Below are positions 1 through 8,462 of a stretch of DNA of 64,000 bases, piece by piece (positions within the stretch are counted from its first letter, which is position 1; each line of letters opens with the position of its first letter). Made by a program: the position numbers and the translations under genes. The stretch comes from CAYUPI01 sp964446585. Lineage in GTDB: Bacteria; Verrucomicrobiota; Verrucomicrobiia; Limisphaerales; UBA8199. The stretch spans positions 46,940 to 110,939 of the forward strand of contig CAYUPI010000016.1 in assembly GCA_964446585.1 (NCBI GenBank), in the 5' to 3' direction. The notes beneath the pieces were generated by a model that was not told where the DNA came from, searched no databases, and saw only the letters and a list, made by a program, of their open reading frames with translations.

Positions 1-1504
1 GTTGGCCGTCCAGACGCGCCACCTTTAATCCGAGCACAATGCCGCCAATTGTCGTTCCTTTCCAGGCCCACATTCCTGAGAAGTAAGCCAATGCGACCAG
101 AAAACCAAGCGGCGGCCCGCCAACGACGCTGCCCAGAATACTGACCAGGACTACATCCAAAAACGCCGCACCCATGCGCTCCCAAAAACTCGCTTTAGGA
201 AATGCCCACGCATCGGGCAGACTCGACACCGCTGTCGCCGCTGCCGCTGGCTGAGGGACTACCGGGGGAATCGGTTCGGCCGCCGCCGCGGGAGACGCAG
301 GAGTCGCCGCACTCGCAGCGCTCTCGGGCTGCGCAGGCGCGCTGGGTGCCGTCGGACCCGGGTTGGCTGAGAAACTGGCGCCACTGGCAGGCGGCGCAAT
401 AGGGGGAACTACTGCGGCGAGTGTCGGCGCAGCCATCGGTTTTTCCGGCATCTCCTTGCGGAACCCGCCGAACGCAGCCATTACTGCGCAGCCCAAACCC
501 CATACGCTTATCACGCCAAACGTCAGCATTCCTATGACTGGCACGAGATAGAGCAAAGTGACAACGAACGCGCCGAGCAGGAATGCAGCCAGTCGGTGTT
601 GAAAACCGCTGCTTCCAAATTGCCGGCCGAGCATGAGGCCCAGACACTGCAGGATGGCCACTTTTCCAACCAGCAATCCAAGGAACAGCGCTGCCAACAC
701 AAACGGCACCACTACAATGCCGAGAACCGTAATCGTCAAAATAAGAAGGACCACCGGCAGCAGCAGTTTGCTCAGGAGGCCCATCAGGAAGGAGGTGGCT
801 GGACGACGCGTGAGTTCGTCAATACAAGCCTGCACCGGTCTGGGAAAGGCCGCGGCAATTAGCAAGTAAATCAGGAGAAACGTTGCCCAGACTCCCCATA
901 CCCAGCCGACTTGTGGCGCCAAGGGGCGCAGTTTGAAAAGCGAATGCACAATCCATTTCTTGAGCCAATCCACATGCGGCAGGCCAACGCCAGGCTCGAC
1001 CTGCTGGATTGAACCTCCAATTTTTGCACCCTGCGCCACATCGGCCCTGCCACCGACGGCTACGACGTCGCCGCGGATATGAGCATCCGGACCGGCCTTG
1101 ACGTCGCCCATGACCGCGACTGCCGCCTCGCCGACTTCACCTTCGATATCCAGGTTTCCGCCGATCGCGACAGCGGCGTCGCGGACCTTCCCGCGCACGA
1201 TGGCCGAGGCGCCGATGACGACGACCGCCTCGGCAGTCTCACCCTCCTTCAGTTCCACGTCATGGCCGATCGAGACCAGCGCGTTGCGGTGGATTTTTCC
1301 TCGCCGCCAGGACCAGTCAGTGGTCTCGTTCGTCGAGATCGAGGCCGTCGAGTCAGCGACCGACTCGGTTGCTTCAGCCGGCTGGTCATTCGTCTGGACC
1401 GCCTTCGTAATGCCAGCATCTTGGGCCCGAATCGATCCTGGCACCAGCATAGCGAACGCGGATGCGAGCGCTACGAACGCCGTCAGCTTTTTCTTAGTAG
1501 TCAT
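1..1504 (-). CDS. Bactofilin-like / RDD membrane protein (C-terminal end outside window)
   Basis: Translating the minus strand from the ATG at 1504 gives an open frame that leaves the window at base 1, about 500 residues. It begins with a signal peptide (MTTKKKLTAFVALASAFAML). A run of short hydrophobic repeats such as AVVVIGASAIVRGKV and AVAIGGNLDIEGEV follows, typical of the right-handed beta-helix of bactofilin-like polymer-forming proteins. Next come several membrane helices (for example WGVWATFLLIYLLIAAAF), a Pro/Ala-rich linker, and a C-terminal part resembling an RDD domain (FWERMGAAFLDVVLVS, then WKGTTIGGIVLGLKVARLDG). It is the last visible gene of an ECF sigma operon, starting 17 bases after the 154-aa membrane protein gene ends. 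It probably forms an envelope-associated scaffold; that role is inferred. The stop codon lies outside the window. Confidence 0.75.
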   Translation of the reverse strand, partial: MTTKKKLTAFVALASAFAMLVPGSIRAQDAGITKAVQTNDQPAEATESVADSTASISTNETTDWSWRRGKIHRNALVSIGHDVELKEGETAEAVVVIGASAIVRGKVRDAAVAIGGNLDIEGEVGEAAVAVMGDVKAGPDAHIRGDVVAVGGRADVAQGAKIGGSIQQVEPGVGLPHVDWLKKWIVHSLFKLRPLAPQVGWVWGVWATFLLIYLLIAAAFPRPVQACIDELTRRPATSFLMGLLSKLLLPVVLLILTITVLGIVVVPFVLAALFLGLLVGKVAILQCLGLMLGRQFGSSGFQHRLAAFLLGAFVVTLLYLVPVIGMLTFGVISVWGLGCAVMAAFGGFRKEMPEKPMAAPTLAAVVPPIAPPASGASFSANPGPTAPSAPAQPESAASAATPASPAAAAEPIPPVVPQPAAAATAVSSLPDAWAFPKASFWERMGAAFLDVVLVSILGSVVGGPPLGFLVALAYFSGMWAWKGTTIGGIVLGLKVARLDGQ

Positions 1505-1521
1505 ATAGTTCTGAGTTCCTT

Positions 1522-1986
1522 CTAACGCCGCGCCAAGCCAAGTCTGAGATAAACCGTGCCGAGTCCCACGCACAGCGCGTAACCAATCGTCAAAGCAGCG
1601 AAGCACGCAAGCAAGTAGCCCGTGCGGAGATGTGTCACCGTCACGAGCAGCGCGTTCACCAGCGCGATGGTGGCATGCCAAATCACTCCGAATCCAGCCA
1701 ACCAGCCTCCTGCTTGTTGCGTGGCGACCGCAAAGCTTTCAACGTGCATCAGCTTCCACGCGCCAAAGCAAAGCCCGCCGAACAGCGCGAGCAGCGCCAC
1801 GAGAGAGGCTGTCTGAAGCGCCAGGGGCCACATCTGCCAGGATTGCCGATACCAAGGGAGCCCTAGCCGTGATTCGATGGCCCTGATCACCCGCAATATT
1901 AGCGCGTGGGGCGCGGTCAGTTCCGGTAGACCTTTTAGCTCCCGGTCAACCTCGGCTTCCAATCGTTGTTCGTACTCAAATTTCAT
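1522..1986 (-). CDS. Small membrane protein of the ECF operon, possible anti-sigma factor
   Basis: A 154-aa protein. The first ~45 residues are charged and soluble (MKFEYEQRLEAEVDRELKGL). About three hydrophobic helices follow (QTASLVALLALFGGLCFGAW, a middle one around VIWHATIALVNALLVTV, and LACFAALTIGYALCVGLGTV). It lies 40 bases downstream of an ECF sigma gene on the same strand and just upstream of the bactofilin/RDD gene. A soluble N-terminus plus membrane anchor next to an ECF sigma factor is the usual layout of an anti-sigma factor. No zinc-binding HxxxCxxC motif is present, so this role is inferred from position only. I do not recognise the family. Confidence 0.7.
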   Translation of the reverse strand: MKFEYEQRLEAEVDRELKGLPELTAPHALILRVIRAIESRLGLPWYRQSWQMWPLALQTASLVALLALFGGLCFGAWKLMHVESFAVATQQAGGWLAGFGVIWHATIALVNALLVTVTHLRTGYLLACFAALTIGYALCVGLGTVYLRLGLARR

Positions 1987-2026
1987 TCGATCCTATCGGT
2001 ATAACCCATTGAGCCACAGAATTGTT

Positions 2027-2572
2027 TCAAGTTATTTCCTCAGCCAATTGCAACTGAAGCTTTTTGCGCAACGCTTCCCGGCCGCGAAAAATGTCCGTTT
2101 TCACTTTTCCCAGCGACACCCGAAGTTTTGTGGCAATTTCTTCATATTTCATCCCCTCGAGGTGATACAGAACCAGGGGGACTCGCTGAGCGGGAGGAAG
2201 CTTTTGGAGCGCTTGTTCAACGAGTTGGTGGCGGTCGGCCCGGGCGACATCCTCTTCCAGATTCTCCGGAGCCTCGAATTCGATTTCGTGTTCCTCCTCT
2301 TCGCCGCCGCCATGAAACATCTCCGAGAAAAAACTCCACCGCGCCCGGTAGCGGGAGAGATGGTTGAGGCTCATGTTCGTGGCCACAGTCTTAAGCCAGC
2401 CGCCAGCCGTGGGACTCGCGCGCAATTCGGAGAATCGCTCATAGGCTTTGAGAAATACTTCCTGCGAGATGTCCTCGGCCTCGCTCTGATTGGCGACGAG
2501 GCGCATGGCAGTGCTGAACACCATGTTCTGGTAGTTCCGCATGAACGCCTCGAACTGTTGTGCGTCTGTCAT
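2027..2572 (-). CDS. ECF-family RNA polymerase sigma factor (RpoE-like)
   Basis: 181 aa. Region 2 is clear at residues ~8-75: the NQSEAEDISQEVFLKAYERF stretch is the conserved sigma2 core-binding helix. Region 4 at ~120-172 (LPPAQRVPLVLYHLEGMKYE, then EIATKLRVSLGKVKTDIFRG) is the HTH that reads the -35 element. An acidic linker (GGGEEEEHEIEFEAPENLEE) separates them. Length is normal for an ECF factor. The ATG at 2572 is the start of a complete sigma2 domain. It heads a three-gene operon with the 154-aa membrane protein and the bactofilin/RDD protein, so it probably controls an envelope function. It is a different subfamily from the kinase-linked ECF factor at 42149. Confidence 0.93.
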   Translation of the reverse strand: MTDAQQFEAFMRNYQNMVFSTAMRLVANQSEAEDISQEVFLKAYERFSELRASPTAGGWLKTVATNMSLNHLSRYRARWSFFSEMFHGGGEEEEHEIEFEAPENLEEDVARADRHQLVEQALQKLPPAQRVPLVLYHLEGMKYEEIATKLRVSLGKVKTDIFRGREALRKKLQLQLAEEIT

Positions 2573-2669
2573 CGGCTCGCCGCCACGGCCCGGCGCGCAT
2601 CTTATTCCTCAATCGCGGCTGAATGCAAAGCAGTTGCATCATAGGAGTGGCCGCTCCCGAGCATACAGC

Positions 2670-3005
2670 TTAATGGATGAGATGGCCGACCGACGCCTGG
2701 ACCGCAGCCCAGTTCTGGACCATGTTAACCATGCACAACAAGCCGTAGCTGATGCCGATTCCCGCTGCGAGCGTTAGTCCAAGTAACATCGCCTTTTCGC
2801 CCAGCGATTCACCGCTCACAGGAATCCAGAAGTTGTTGGTCGCGGCCGGGGCCACCGTCGGTCGGCGCGTGACCATTTGCGGCGCAGGCAGCCATTCCGC
2901 GACTGCGCGCCTCGGCTGGAGAGCCACTTGCAAACCCCGCGAAGGGCTAAGCGTTCCAACCGAATTTGTATGTATCGCAATCGTATTCATATTGTCCGGG
3001 TTCAT
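2670..3005 (-). CDS. Hypothetical single-span membrane protein
   Basis: 111 aa. A polar, proline- and arginine-containing N-terminal half is followed by one hydrophobic segment at residues ~72-95 (AMLLGLTLAAGIGISYGLLC) and a short tail. It lies about 100 bases upstream of the ECF sigma gene on the same strand, so it may belong to that transcription unit. An alternative start is Met6. I do not recognise a family and assign no function; coding status rests on the membrane segment and tidy spacing. Confidence 0.5.
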   Translation of the reverse strand: MNPDNMNTIAIHTNSVGTLSPSRGLQVALQPRRAVAEWLPAPQMVTRRPTVAPAATNNFWIPVSGESLGEKAMLLGLTLAAGIGISYGLLCMVNMVQNWAAVQASVGHLIH

Positions 3006-3194
3006 TACCCGGCGCCTTGGAGAATTGTTTCACAAAACTTGCCGGCGCTCCCGGACGCCACGGGCGGGAGGACACGCTGTTGTGCGCCCTGGACGGCCGG
3101 AGACCAGAGGATTGGTGAGGTGATTGCGCTCCTAAGGCTTCTCTAACTTCAGAACATTCTCGAATAAAATCGAGCCGAAGTTCAAGGGACCCAA

Positions 3195-4943
3195 CTAATT
3201 CTTCAGCCTGGCCTTTGCATCCAACACTCGGCTGAGATAGTTACTGGCAATGTTGTCGGCCGGATTGATCCGGAGTGCGGCTCTAAAATGTGCTTCTGCC
3301 TGGTCAAGATTCCTCTGCTGTAGAGAGATGATCCCCAAACTGCCCTCGGCCTCATAATCATTCGGATTACATCGGATGACGTTCTCAAAGGCTTCCCGCG
3401 CCTCGACGAGCCGTTTTTGGCGCAGATAAATGGAACCCAATTCGAAATAGGCACGGTCGCATTTGGGGTCCGCCTTCACCGCCGCGTTAAAATGGTCCAA
3501 GGCCTTGGCGACCTCACCGAAATAAAGATTCGCCCGACCGGCCTTCGTGTGCGCATCAGCGTCATGCGGGTTCTCCTCGACTAGCGCTTCACTGCACTCA
3601 AGGATGAGGTTCGCCAGATGCCTATCGTAATCTCGCTGCAACATTCGGCGTTCCGTCGAAGTGCGCGGCAGGATCTGTAGCCAGAGTTCACCCATCTCAT
3701 CCGTTGTTTGTGGCCCATGCCGGACGCGCCTGGGCGGTTGATTGGGGTTGCGGGTGTTATCGGCGGAATTGTCGTAAACCCAGCGCATCGTCAGGGTGGC
3801 TCCTTTGGGCAGGTCAACAGGTATGGCATAGCGAAATTCGCTCTGCCAATTGAAATCCCAATCTCTAATCAGGATCAGCTCCTGTTCGCTGCCATCGGGC
3901 AAGCGGGCATAACCTTCGATTCGCTTCCCCAGGTAGTGCGCATGCGGACCGATTCCCAAAAGAGTCACATCGGCAGGCAAAGTATAGCTGTCTTCGACGA
4001 CGTAATCCTTCGTCCCGGCGGGAATGTCGATGCGCAGGACTTCGAGATTGATCCGCAGTGGAGAGTTTGTCGGGGGCTCCTCGGTGAAGTAAAGCGCCAC
4101 CGAAGGTTGGACCAGTTCCGGCTTTCCGCTCGGATGGAGGTGCAGTTGCAGCGCCAGGTCGGTCCCCGGCTTCAAAGTCCACGCCATGCCCGGCAGCGAC
4201 TGGCGCGGGATCGCGCCCGGTGACCAACCCAGGAAATAACCGTCCGGCATCTGGGCAGTCTCGGGGAGCAACATGCCGTCGAAGCCAGGCGGATTTTGCT
4301 TCGCGGCGCGGAGGCGACAGACCGGGGTCAAATCCACAGTGATCAACGCGTGGTGAACGACCTTGCGATTGCCGGGCTGAAACACGACTGCCTTGATGTA
4401 TTTGAGCTCCGAGAGAGGGATCGGGACCACCAGGTTGTGGTAAACATCCTTGCCCTCCGCAGCCAAGACGTAGGGTTGCGGCACCTTTACCACGAGGTCG
4501 GGCGTGCCAAGTTGCCAGCCTTCATCCAATTTGGGCAGTGGCGGCAAATCTGCCGCCGCGCCCTCCGGAGCGCCTTGTGCCTCCCATTGACTGATTAGGT
4601 GGATTTGGTCGTCCGTCAGACTGCGATCGTTGGCGAATTTAACGGAGCCACGTTCCGGCAACCAGGGTGGCATGTACCGCTTTTGCACGACCTCGGCGAT
4701 TTGCTTTGCTCGCTTCTTAACATATCCATAAGCGAGCAAGTTGAACGGCGCGGCCTGGCCTGGCCTATGGCAATATGAGCAACGTTGAAAGATGATCGGG
4801 GCGATATCCTTGTTGAACGTGACCAACTCCCTTTTGGACGCCCCGTTCGCTCCAGGCGATCTCATTGGTTGCGTTGGTGCACCCAAGCCGCGTCCAAGTA
4901 CGCAGAAAACGCTGAAATACAAAATCGCAGTGCCGGCTTTCAT
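3195..4943 (-). CDS. Secreted cytochrome c / copper monooxygenase-like protein with TPR repeats
   Basis: 582 aa with an N-terminal signal sequence. Residues ~40-130 form a cytochrome c-like module with one haem-binding CSYCH (55-59), followed by RPGQAAPFNL and the MPPW motif usual in this group. Residues ~140-430 resemble the two-domain copper type II ascorbate-dependent monooxygenase fold (PHM/dopamine beta-monooxygenase). Candidate copper ligands are His197-His198 (VVHHALI), His268/His270 (LQLHLHPSG) and His334/His336 (GPHAHYLGK). Residues ~445-575 are three or four TPR repeats (AYFELGSIYLRQKRLVEARE). The substrate is unknown. The gene stands alone between the ECF operon and lutABC. Family assignment is from motifs only. 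Confidence 0.82.
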   Translation of the reverse strand: MKAGTAILYFSVFCVLGRGLGAPTQPMRSPGANGASKRELVTFNKDIAPIIFQRCSYCHRPGQAAPFNLLAYGYVKKRAKQIAEVVQKRYMPPWLPERGSVKFANDRSLTDDQIHLISQWEAQGAPEGAAADLPPLPKLDEGWQLGTPDLVVKVPQPYVLAAEGKDVYHNLVVPIPLSELKYIKAVVFQPGNRKVVHHALITVDLTPVCRLRAAKQNPPGFDGMLLPETAQMPDGYFLGWSPGAIPRQSLPGMAWTLKPGTDLALQLHLHPSGKPELVQPSVALYFTEEPPTNSPLRINLEVLRIDIPAGTKDYVVEDSYTLPADVTLLGIGPHAHYLGKRIEGYARLPDGSEQELILIRDWDFNWQSEFRYAIPVDLPKGATLTMRWVYDNSADNTRNPNQPPRRVRHGPQTTDEMGELWLQILPRTSTERRMLQRDYDRHLANLILECSEALVEENPHDADAHTKAGRANLYFGEVAKALDHFNAAVKADPKCDRAYFELGSIYLRQKRLVEAREAFENVIRCNPNDYEAEGSLGIISLQQRNLDQAEAHFRAALRINPADNIASNYLSRVLDAKARLKN

Positions 4944-4970
4944 CTACTTTATCAACCATCGAATTCAATT

Positions 4971-4984
4971 CGCTTGATCAAGCG
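4971..4984. repeat. 14-bp perfect palindrome at the lutC stop codon
   Basis: CGCTTGATCAAGCG reads the same on both strands and covers the lutC stop codon, in the gap before the copper protein gene. It could form a small hairpin or be an operator, but no T-run follows it in either direction. It is short enough to be chance. Confidence 0.3.
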
Positions 4985-5670
4985 GCGGAAAGCAGAATCG
5001 TCAGCTTCTTCGGACCGTGAGCGCCGAGCACCAGGACGCGCTCGATGTCGCCCGTGCGGCTCGGTCCTGTAATGAACGAGATGAAACTTGGATAATTGGA
5101 GCCGTATTTGGTTTGGAGGAGAGCGAAGGCATCAGGCAAATCGGCCAGCAATTGTCCGCGGCGCGCGAGTACGACGTGATGCGGCGCCAGCACCGACAGA
5201 GCACGCCCGCCGGCGCTGCGACTGGTCACCAGCACGCTGCCGGTCTGTGCTACCAGCGCGTCGCATTCCGTGATTCCGACCTCGCAACTCTCCAACTCAG
5301 CGACAGAGTAGTTCTGATCAGTGCGGCACACCGGAAGGGCGAGGGCCCGGCACGCCGGGTCTGTAAGCTCGCCAGCGTGAGAGCCGATCCGTCTCCAATT
5401 TTCGGCATTGCAAAGCCTGCTTAAGACGCCGGCCAGCTCATTTCGATCGTTTAAGAGCTGAACATCGGCCTTGAGCTCGATAGCATTCTTTCTAAAGAGC
5501 GCCAGCCGCTCCTCGAATGTACTGCCGACAGCCGGGAGCCACTGGCGCATGGCTGCAGGCGATGCGAGATGCGCGAGGTTTTGCGAGGGTTCATCATGCC
5601 GACCCGGCAGAGGGGCGCTCACTCGCAATGCCTCTCGAATTCGGCCAAGGAACTGTTCTTTGCTGCTCAT
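4978..5670 (-). CDS. lutC: LutC, LUD-domain subunit of lactate utilisation complex
   Basis: 230 aa from the ATG at 5670 (MSSKEQFLGRIREAL). The LUD fold is recognised from ESCEVGITECDALVAQTGSV and the C-terminal FITGPSRTGDIERVLVLGAH motif, in which GPSRTxDIE is the family signature. It is the last gene of a lutABC operon. Its ATG overlaps the lutB stop codon in an ATGA arrangement, so translation is likely coupled. LutABC is an iron-sulphur L-lactate oxidase that feeds pyruvate to central metabolism. The open frame extends upstream of 5670, but that part is the opposite frame of lutB and is not real coding. Confidence 0.93.
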   Translation of the reverse strand: MSSKEQFLGRIREALRVSAPLPGRHDEPSQNLAHLASPAAMRQWLPAVGSTFEERLALFRKNAIELKADVQLLNDRNELAGVLSRLCNAENWRRIGSHAGELTDPACRALALPVCRTDQNYSVAELESCEVGITECDALVAQTGSVLVTSRSAGGRALSVLAPHHVVLARRGQLLADLPDAFALLQTKYGSNYPSFISFITGPSRTGDIERVLVLGAHGPKKLTILLSAA

Positions 5671-7067
5671 TTGCCCCTTCCCGCTCTCCAATACTCTTTG
5701 AACGTCTGGGCGGCGATAGGTGGCAGGTCGCGCGTCCGCGTCCAGGCGAAGGCTGGGTCGAGGCGCGTTCCGCGGACGAGAGGGTAGAGCTTTTGCAACC
5801 GCCGTCCCATTCGCTTTGCCAGCAGATACAACCCTGGCTGGTTCATAACCGCGGCGAAGAGCTTGAAGGCGAGGCGCTCCCTCCACGACGCTTTTTGGGC
5901 AGAAGCATTTCTCCGGTTCTGCAAGAGGTGATGGTGCAGATCGATTTTCACCGGGCAGGTCTCGGTGCAGGAGCCGCACAGGGAGCTGGCGTAGGAGAGA
6001 TGTTTCCAATCCTGCAGCCCGCGCAGGTGTGGCGTTATAACCGAGCCAATCGGACCGGAATAGGTGGTGCCGTACGTGTGTCCGCCGACGTTGCGGAAGA
6101 TGGGGCAGACATTGAGGCAGGCCCCGCACCGAATGCAATGCAGTGCGTCGCGCTGCTCGGCATCGGCGAGCAACTCGGTGCGATGATTGTCGAGCAGGAC
6201 GACGTGATACTCTTCCGGGCCATCGGATTCACCTGGCTGCCGGGGTCCGCCGTAGAGTGAGTTGTAGCAGGTCAGCGGCTGGCCCGTGCCCGCCGTGGCC
6301 AACATCGGCAAGAACAACGCGAGATCATCCAGTCGCGGCAGAACCTTTTCGATGCCGAGCAAAGTAATCATCACCTTCGGCAACGCGGCCGTGAGGCGCG
6401 CATTGCCTTCGTTTTCGGTAATCGAGATCATGCCGGTCTCGGCGATCGCGAAGTTCGCCCCGGTGAGTCCGACGTCGGCGGAGATGTACTTGTGGCGCAG
6501 GACGCGCCGGGCGATCATGGTAAGCTCCTCAGGACTCTGGGTCGGCGCGCTCCCGAGCTCGCACGCAAACAGCTCGCTGATCTCCCCGCGGGTCAGGTGC
6601 ATCGCCGGGAAAACGATATGATAAGGCGCTTCGTGCCGAAGCTGCACGATGAATTCGCCTAGATCGGATTCGACGACTTCGAGCCCGGCTTTCTCCAGCG
6701 CCTCATTCAAATGAATCTCCTCAGAGGTCATCGCCTTCGATTTGATGACGCAGCGCGCATTCTTCTCGCGGATAATTCCCAGAATAATGTCACGCGCTTG
6801 GTGGCCGGTGCTCGCCCAATGAACTTTCGTGCCCCGAGCCTCCAGCTGTTCCACAAGTTCAGTTAGATACCGGTCGAGGTGATTGATTGCTTCCCATTTG
6901 GTCTCGGCTGCGGCCTGGCGAGCCGCCGGCCAATCCTGATAGGTGGATTTTGTTCGGTCGCGTACCGCTTCGTATTTGCGCAGGCCGAGTTGGATGATTT
7001 GCCGATGCCGCAGGTCGCGCGTGAGCTGCCGCGCGCGGGTTTTGAAATCGGCGGCAATCGCGTTCAT
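5667..7067 (-). CDS. lutB: LutB, iron-sulphur subunit of lactate utilisation complex
   Basis: 466 aa from the ATG at 7067 (MNAIAADFKTRAR). The N-terminal ~300 residues are a LUD domain (SKAMTSEEIHLNEALEKAG; VGLTGANFAIAETGMISITE). Two 4Fe-4S motifs follow: C311-C314-C317-C321P (CIRCGACLNVCP) and C364-C367-C371P (CGSCTETCP). The C-terminal part has the usual LutB tail. It overlaps both neighbours by ATGA junctions. The 28 in-frame codons upstream of 7067 overlap lutA and do not look like protein. It transfers electrons from lactate oxidation; the final acceptor is not shown by the sequence. Confidence 0.95.
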   Translation of the reverse strand: MNAIAADFKTRARQLTRDLRHRQIIQLGLRKYEAVRDRTKSTYQDWPAARQAAAETKWEAINHLDRYLTELVEQLEARGTKVHWASTGHQARDIILGIIREKNARCVIKSKAMTSEEIHLNEALEKAGLEVVESDLGEFIVQLRHEAPYHIVFPAMHLTRGEISELFACELGSAPTQSPEELTMIARRVLRHKYISADVGLTGANFAIAETGMISITENEGNARLTAALPKVMITLLGIEKVLPRLDDLALFLPMLATAGTGQPLTCYNSLYGGPRQPGESDGPEEYHVVLLDNHRTELLADAEQRDALHCIRCGACLNVCPIFRNVGGHTYGTTYSGPIGSVITPHLRGLQDWKHLSYASSLCGSCTETCPVKIDLHHHLLQNRRNASAQKASWRERLAFKLFAAVMNQPGLYLLAKRMGRRLQKLYPLVRGTRLDPAFAWTRTRDLPPIAAQTFKEYWRAGRGK

Positions 7068-7792
7068 GAATGAGCAAGAACTTCTGCCAGATGAATCGTT
7101 TTGAGTTTGCTGCCTTGCCGACTGAGCAGTCCTTGCAAGTGCATCAGGCAACTAGAGTCATTCGAGACGATATACTCGGCGCTCGCCTCGAACGCCGAGG
7201 TGCATTTCACTTCGCCCATTGCCGTGGAGATCATGGGAAACTTGGCGGCAAAGGTACCCCCAAAACCGCAGCAGATTTCAGCGTCCGCCATTTCGATGAG
7301 ATCCAGCCCGCGAACCTTGGAAAGGAGCTGGCGCGGCGCTTTCTTGATTCCAAGCTCGCGCAACCCATGGCAACCATCGTGGAACGTGACTTTTGCAGAA
7401 AAGCTCGCGCCCAGATCGCTCACGCCCAATTTGTTCACGAGGAAATCCGAAAATTCGTAGCATTTGCCGGCCAGCACCTTGGCGGCCGCGGCGTGTTCTG
7501 TGCCGACGAAGAGTTCGCCATAAAACACCTTGAGCATCGCCCCGCAGGAGCCGGACGCGATCACGACTACCGCAGCGTCTTTCAGCCGGTCCAGGACCTT
7601 GACTGCGACGGAGCGCGCTTCCGGCCAGTAACCGGAATTGAACGCCGGCTGACCGCAACAGGCCAGGTCTGGCGGGCATTCGACCGTGTGCCCGAGACGC
7701 TCGAGGATACTTACCATGCTGATGCCCACCTGCGGGAACATCAGATCGACAAAGCAGGGGATGAACAAAGTCACTTTCAAGGCAGGCAGCAT
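7064..7792 (-). CDS. lutA: LutA, CCG-domain subunit of lactate utilisation complex
   Basis: About 242 aa from the ATG at 7792 (MLPALKVTLFIPCFVDLMFP). A TTG eight codons upstream (7816) is an alternative. Two cysteine-rich CCG domains are visible: the first has IPCFVDLMFPQVG and LACCGQPAFNSGYW, the second HDGCHGLRELGIK and AEICCGFGGTFAAKFP. This double CCG layout is that of LutA/YkgE and related heterodisulphide-reductase-like proteins, which bind an iron-sulphur cluster. First gene of the lutABC operon. No regulator gene lies next to it. Confidence 0.93.
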   Translation of the reverse strand: MLPALKVTLFIPCFVDLMFPQVGISMVSILERLGHTVECPPDLACCGQPAFNSGYWPEARSVAVKVLDRLKDAAVVVIASGSCGAMLKVFYGELFVGTEHAAAAKVLAGKCYEFSDFLVNKLGVSDLGASFSAKVTFHDGCHGLRELGIKKAPRQLLSKVRGLDLIEMADAEICCGFGGTFAAKFPMISTAMGEVKCTSAFEASAEYIVSNDSSCLMHLQGLLSRQGSKLKTIHLAEVLAHS

Positions 7793-8017
7793 CTCAAGTT
7801 TCAGGCGGATCGACAAGATGGTGAGAAGGAAGAACTGCTAGAAACGCACAAGTGAAGGATTCAATTAGGCTGTTTACTTGCCCACATTGATGTTCATTTG
7901 TTAATTAGTGGTTCAACTGCATCGTTCCTGGTTGAGCTTTCGGACAGCTCGATCCGTCAGTCCCGGCGAGCCCGGCCACGCCTGCTCGGACGCACCAGGT
8001 CAAGGTGAGAAAATAAT

Positions 8018-8377
8018 ATGAAAATGAAGAAATATGCGAGTTTCGATGATTACCTGAAGGGCCAGAATCCCACGAATCAGGCGATCATTCGCGCTGTTCG
8101 TCGGTTTGTAAAACGTGCTGAACCTGGGCTAAGGGAATCCGTGAAGTGGGGAAACGGCTGCTGGGTCGGGCCCGGCGGACCTGTGGCGTACGTTCACTCC
8201 GCGACCGAATGCGTGCAATTCGGATTCTTCCACGGAGCCCCCTTGAAGGATCCAAAAGGCTTGCTCGAAGGCAACGGGCAGTACGTGCGGCATACCAAAA
8301 TCCGTGATCCTTCCAGTATCGACAATCGAGCCTTAACGGCGCTCCTCAGACAAGCCGCGGGCCATGCATCGAAATGA
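8018..8377 (+). CDS. DUF1801 (YdhG-like) domain protein
   Basis: 119 aa. The pattern FDDYLKGQNPTNQAIIRAVR, then ESVKWGNGCWVGPGGPVAYV, then VQFGFFHGAPLKDPKGLLEG and RHTKIRDPSSID is characteristic of DUF1801 proteins. Their biochemical role is not established. The start ATG at 8018 is preceded by AAGGTGAG, a fair ribosome binding site. It lies upstream of aroC on the same strand with an ~85-base gap and no obvious functional link. Confidence 0.85.
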   Translation: MKMKKYASFDDYLKGQNPTNQAIIRAVRRFVKRAEPGLRESVKWGNGCWVGPGGPVAYVHSATECVQFGFFHGAPLKDPKGLLEGNGQYVRHTKIRDPSSIDNRALTALLRQAAGHASK

Positions 8378-8462
8378 AGGATACTGAGTGTCCAAGGGTT
8401 GAAAGCACGACAGTCTGTTGAAGCGGTTTGACCACCGTCGGTTCTTCCCGCAAACTGGCCCG

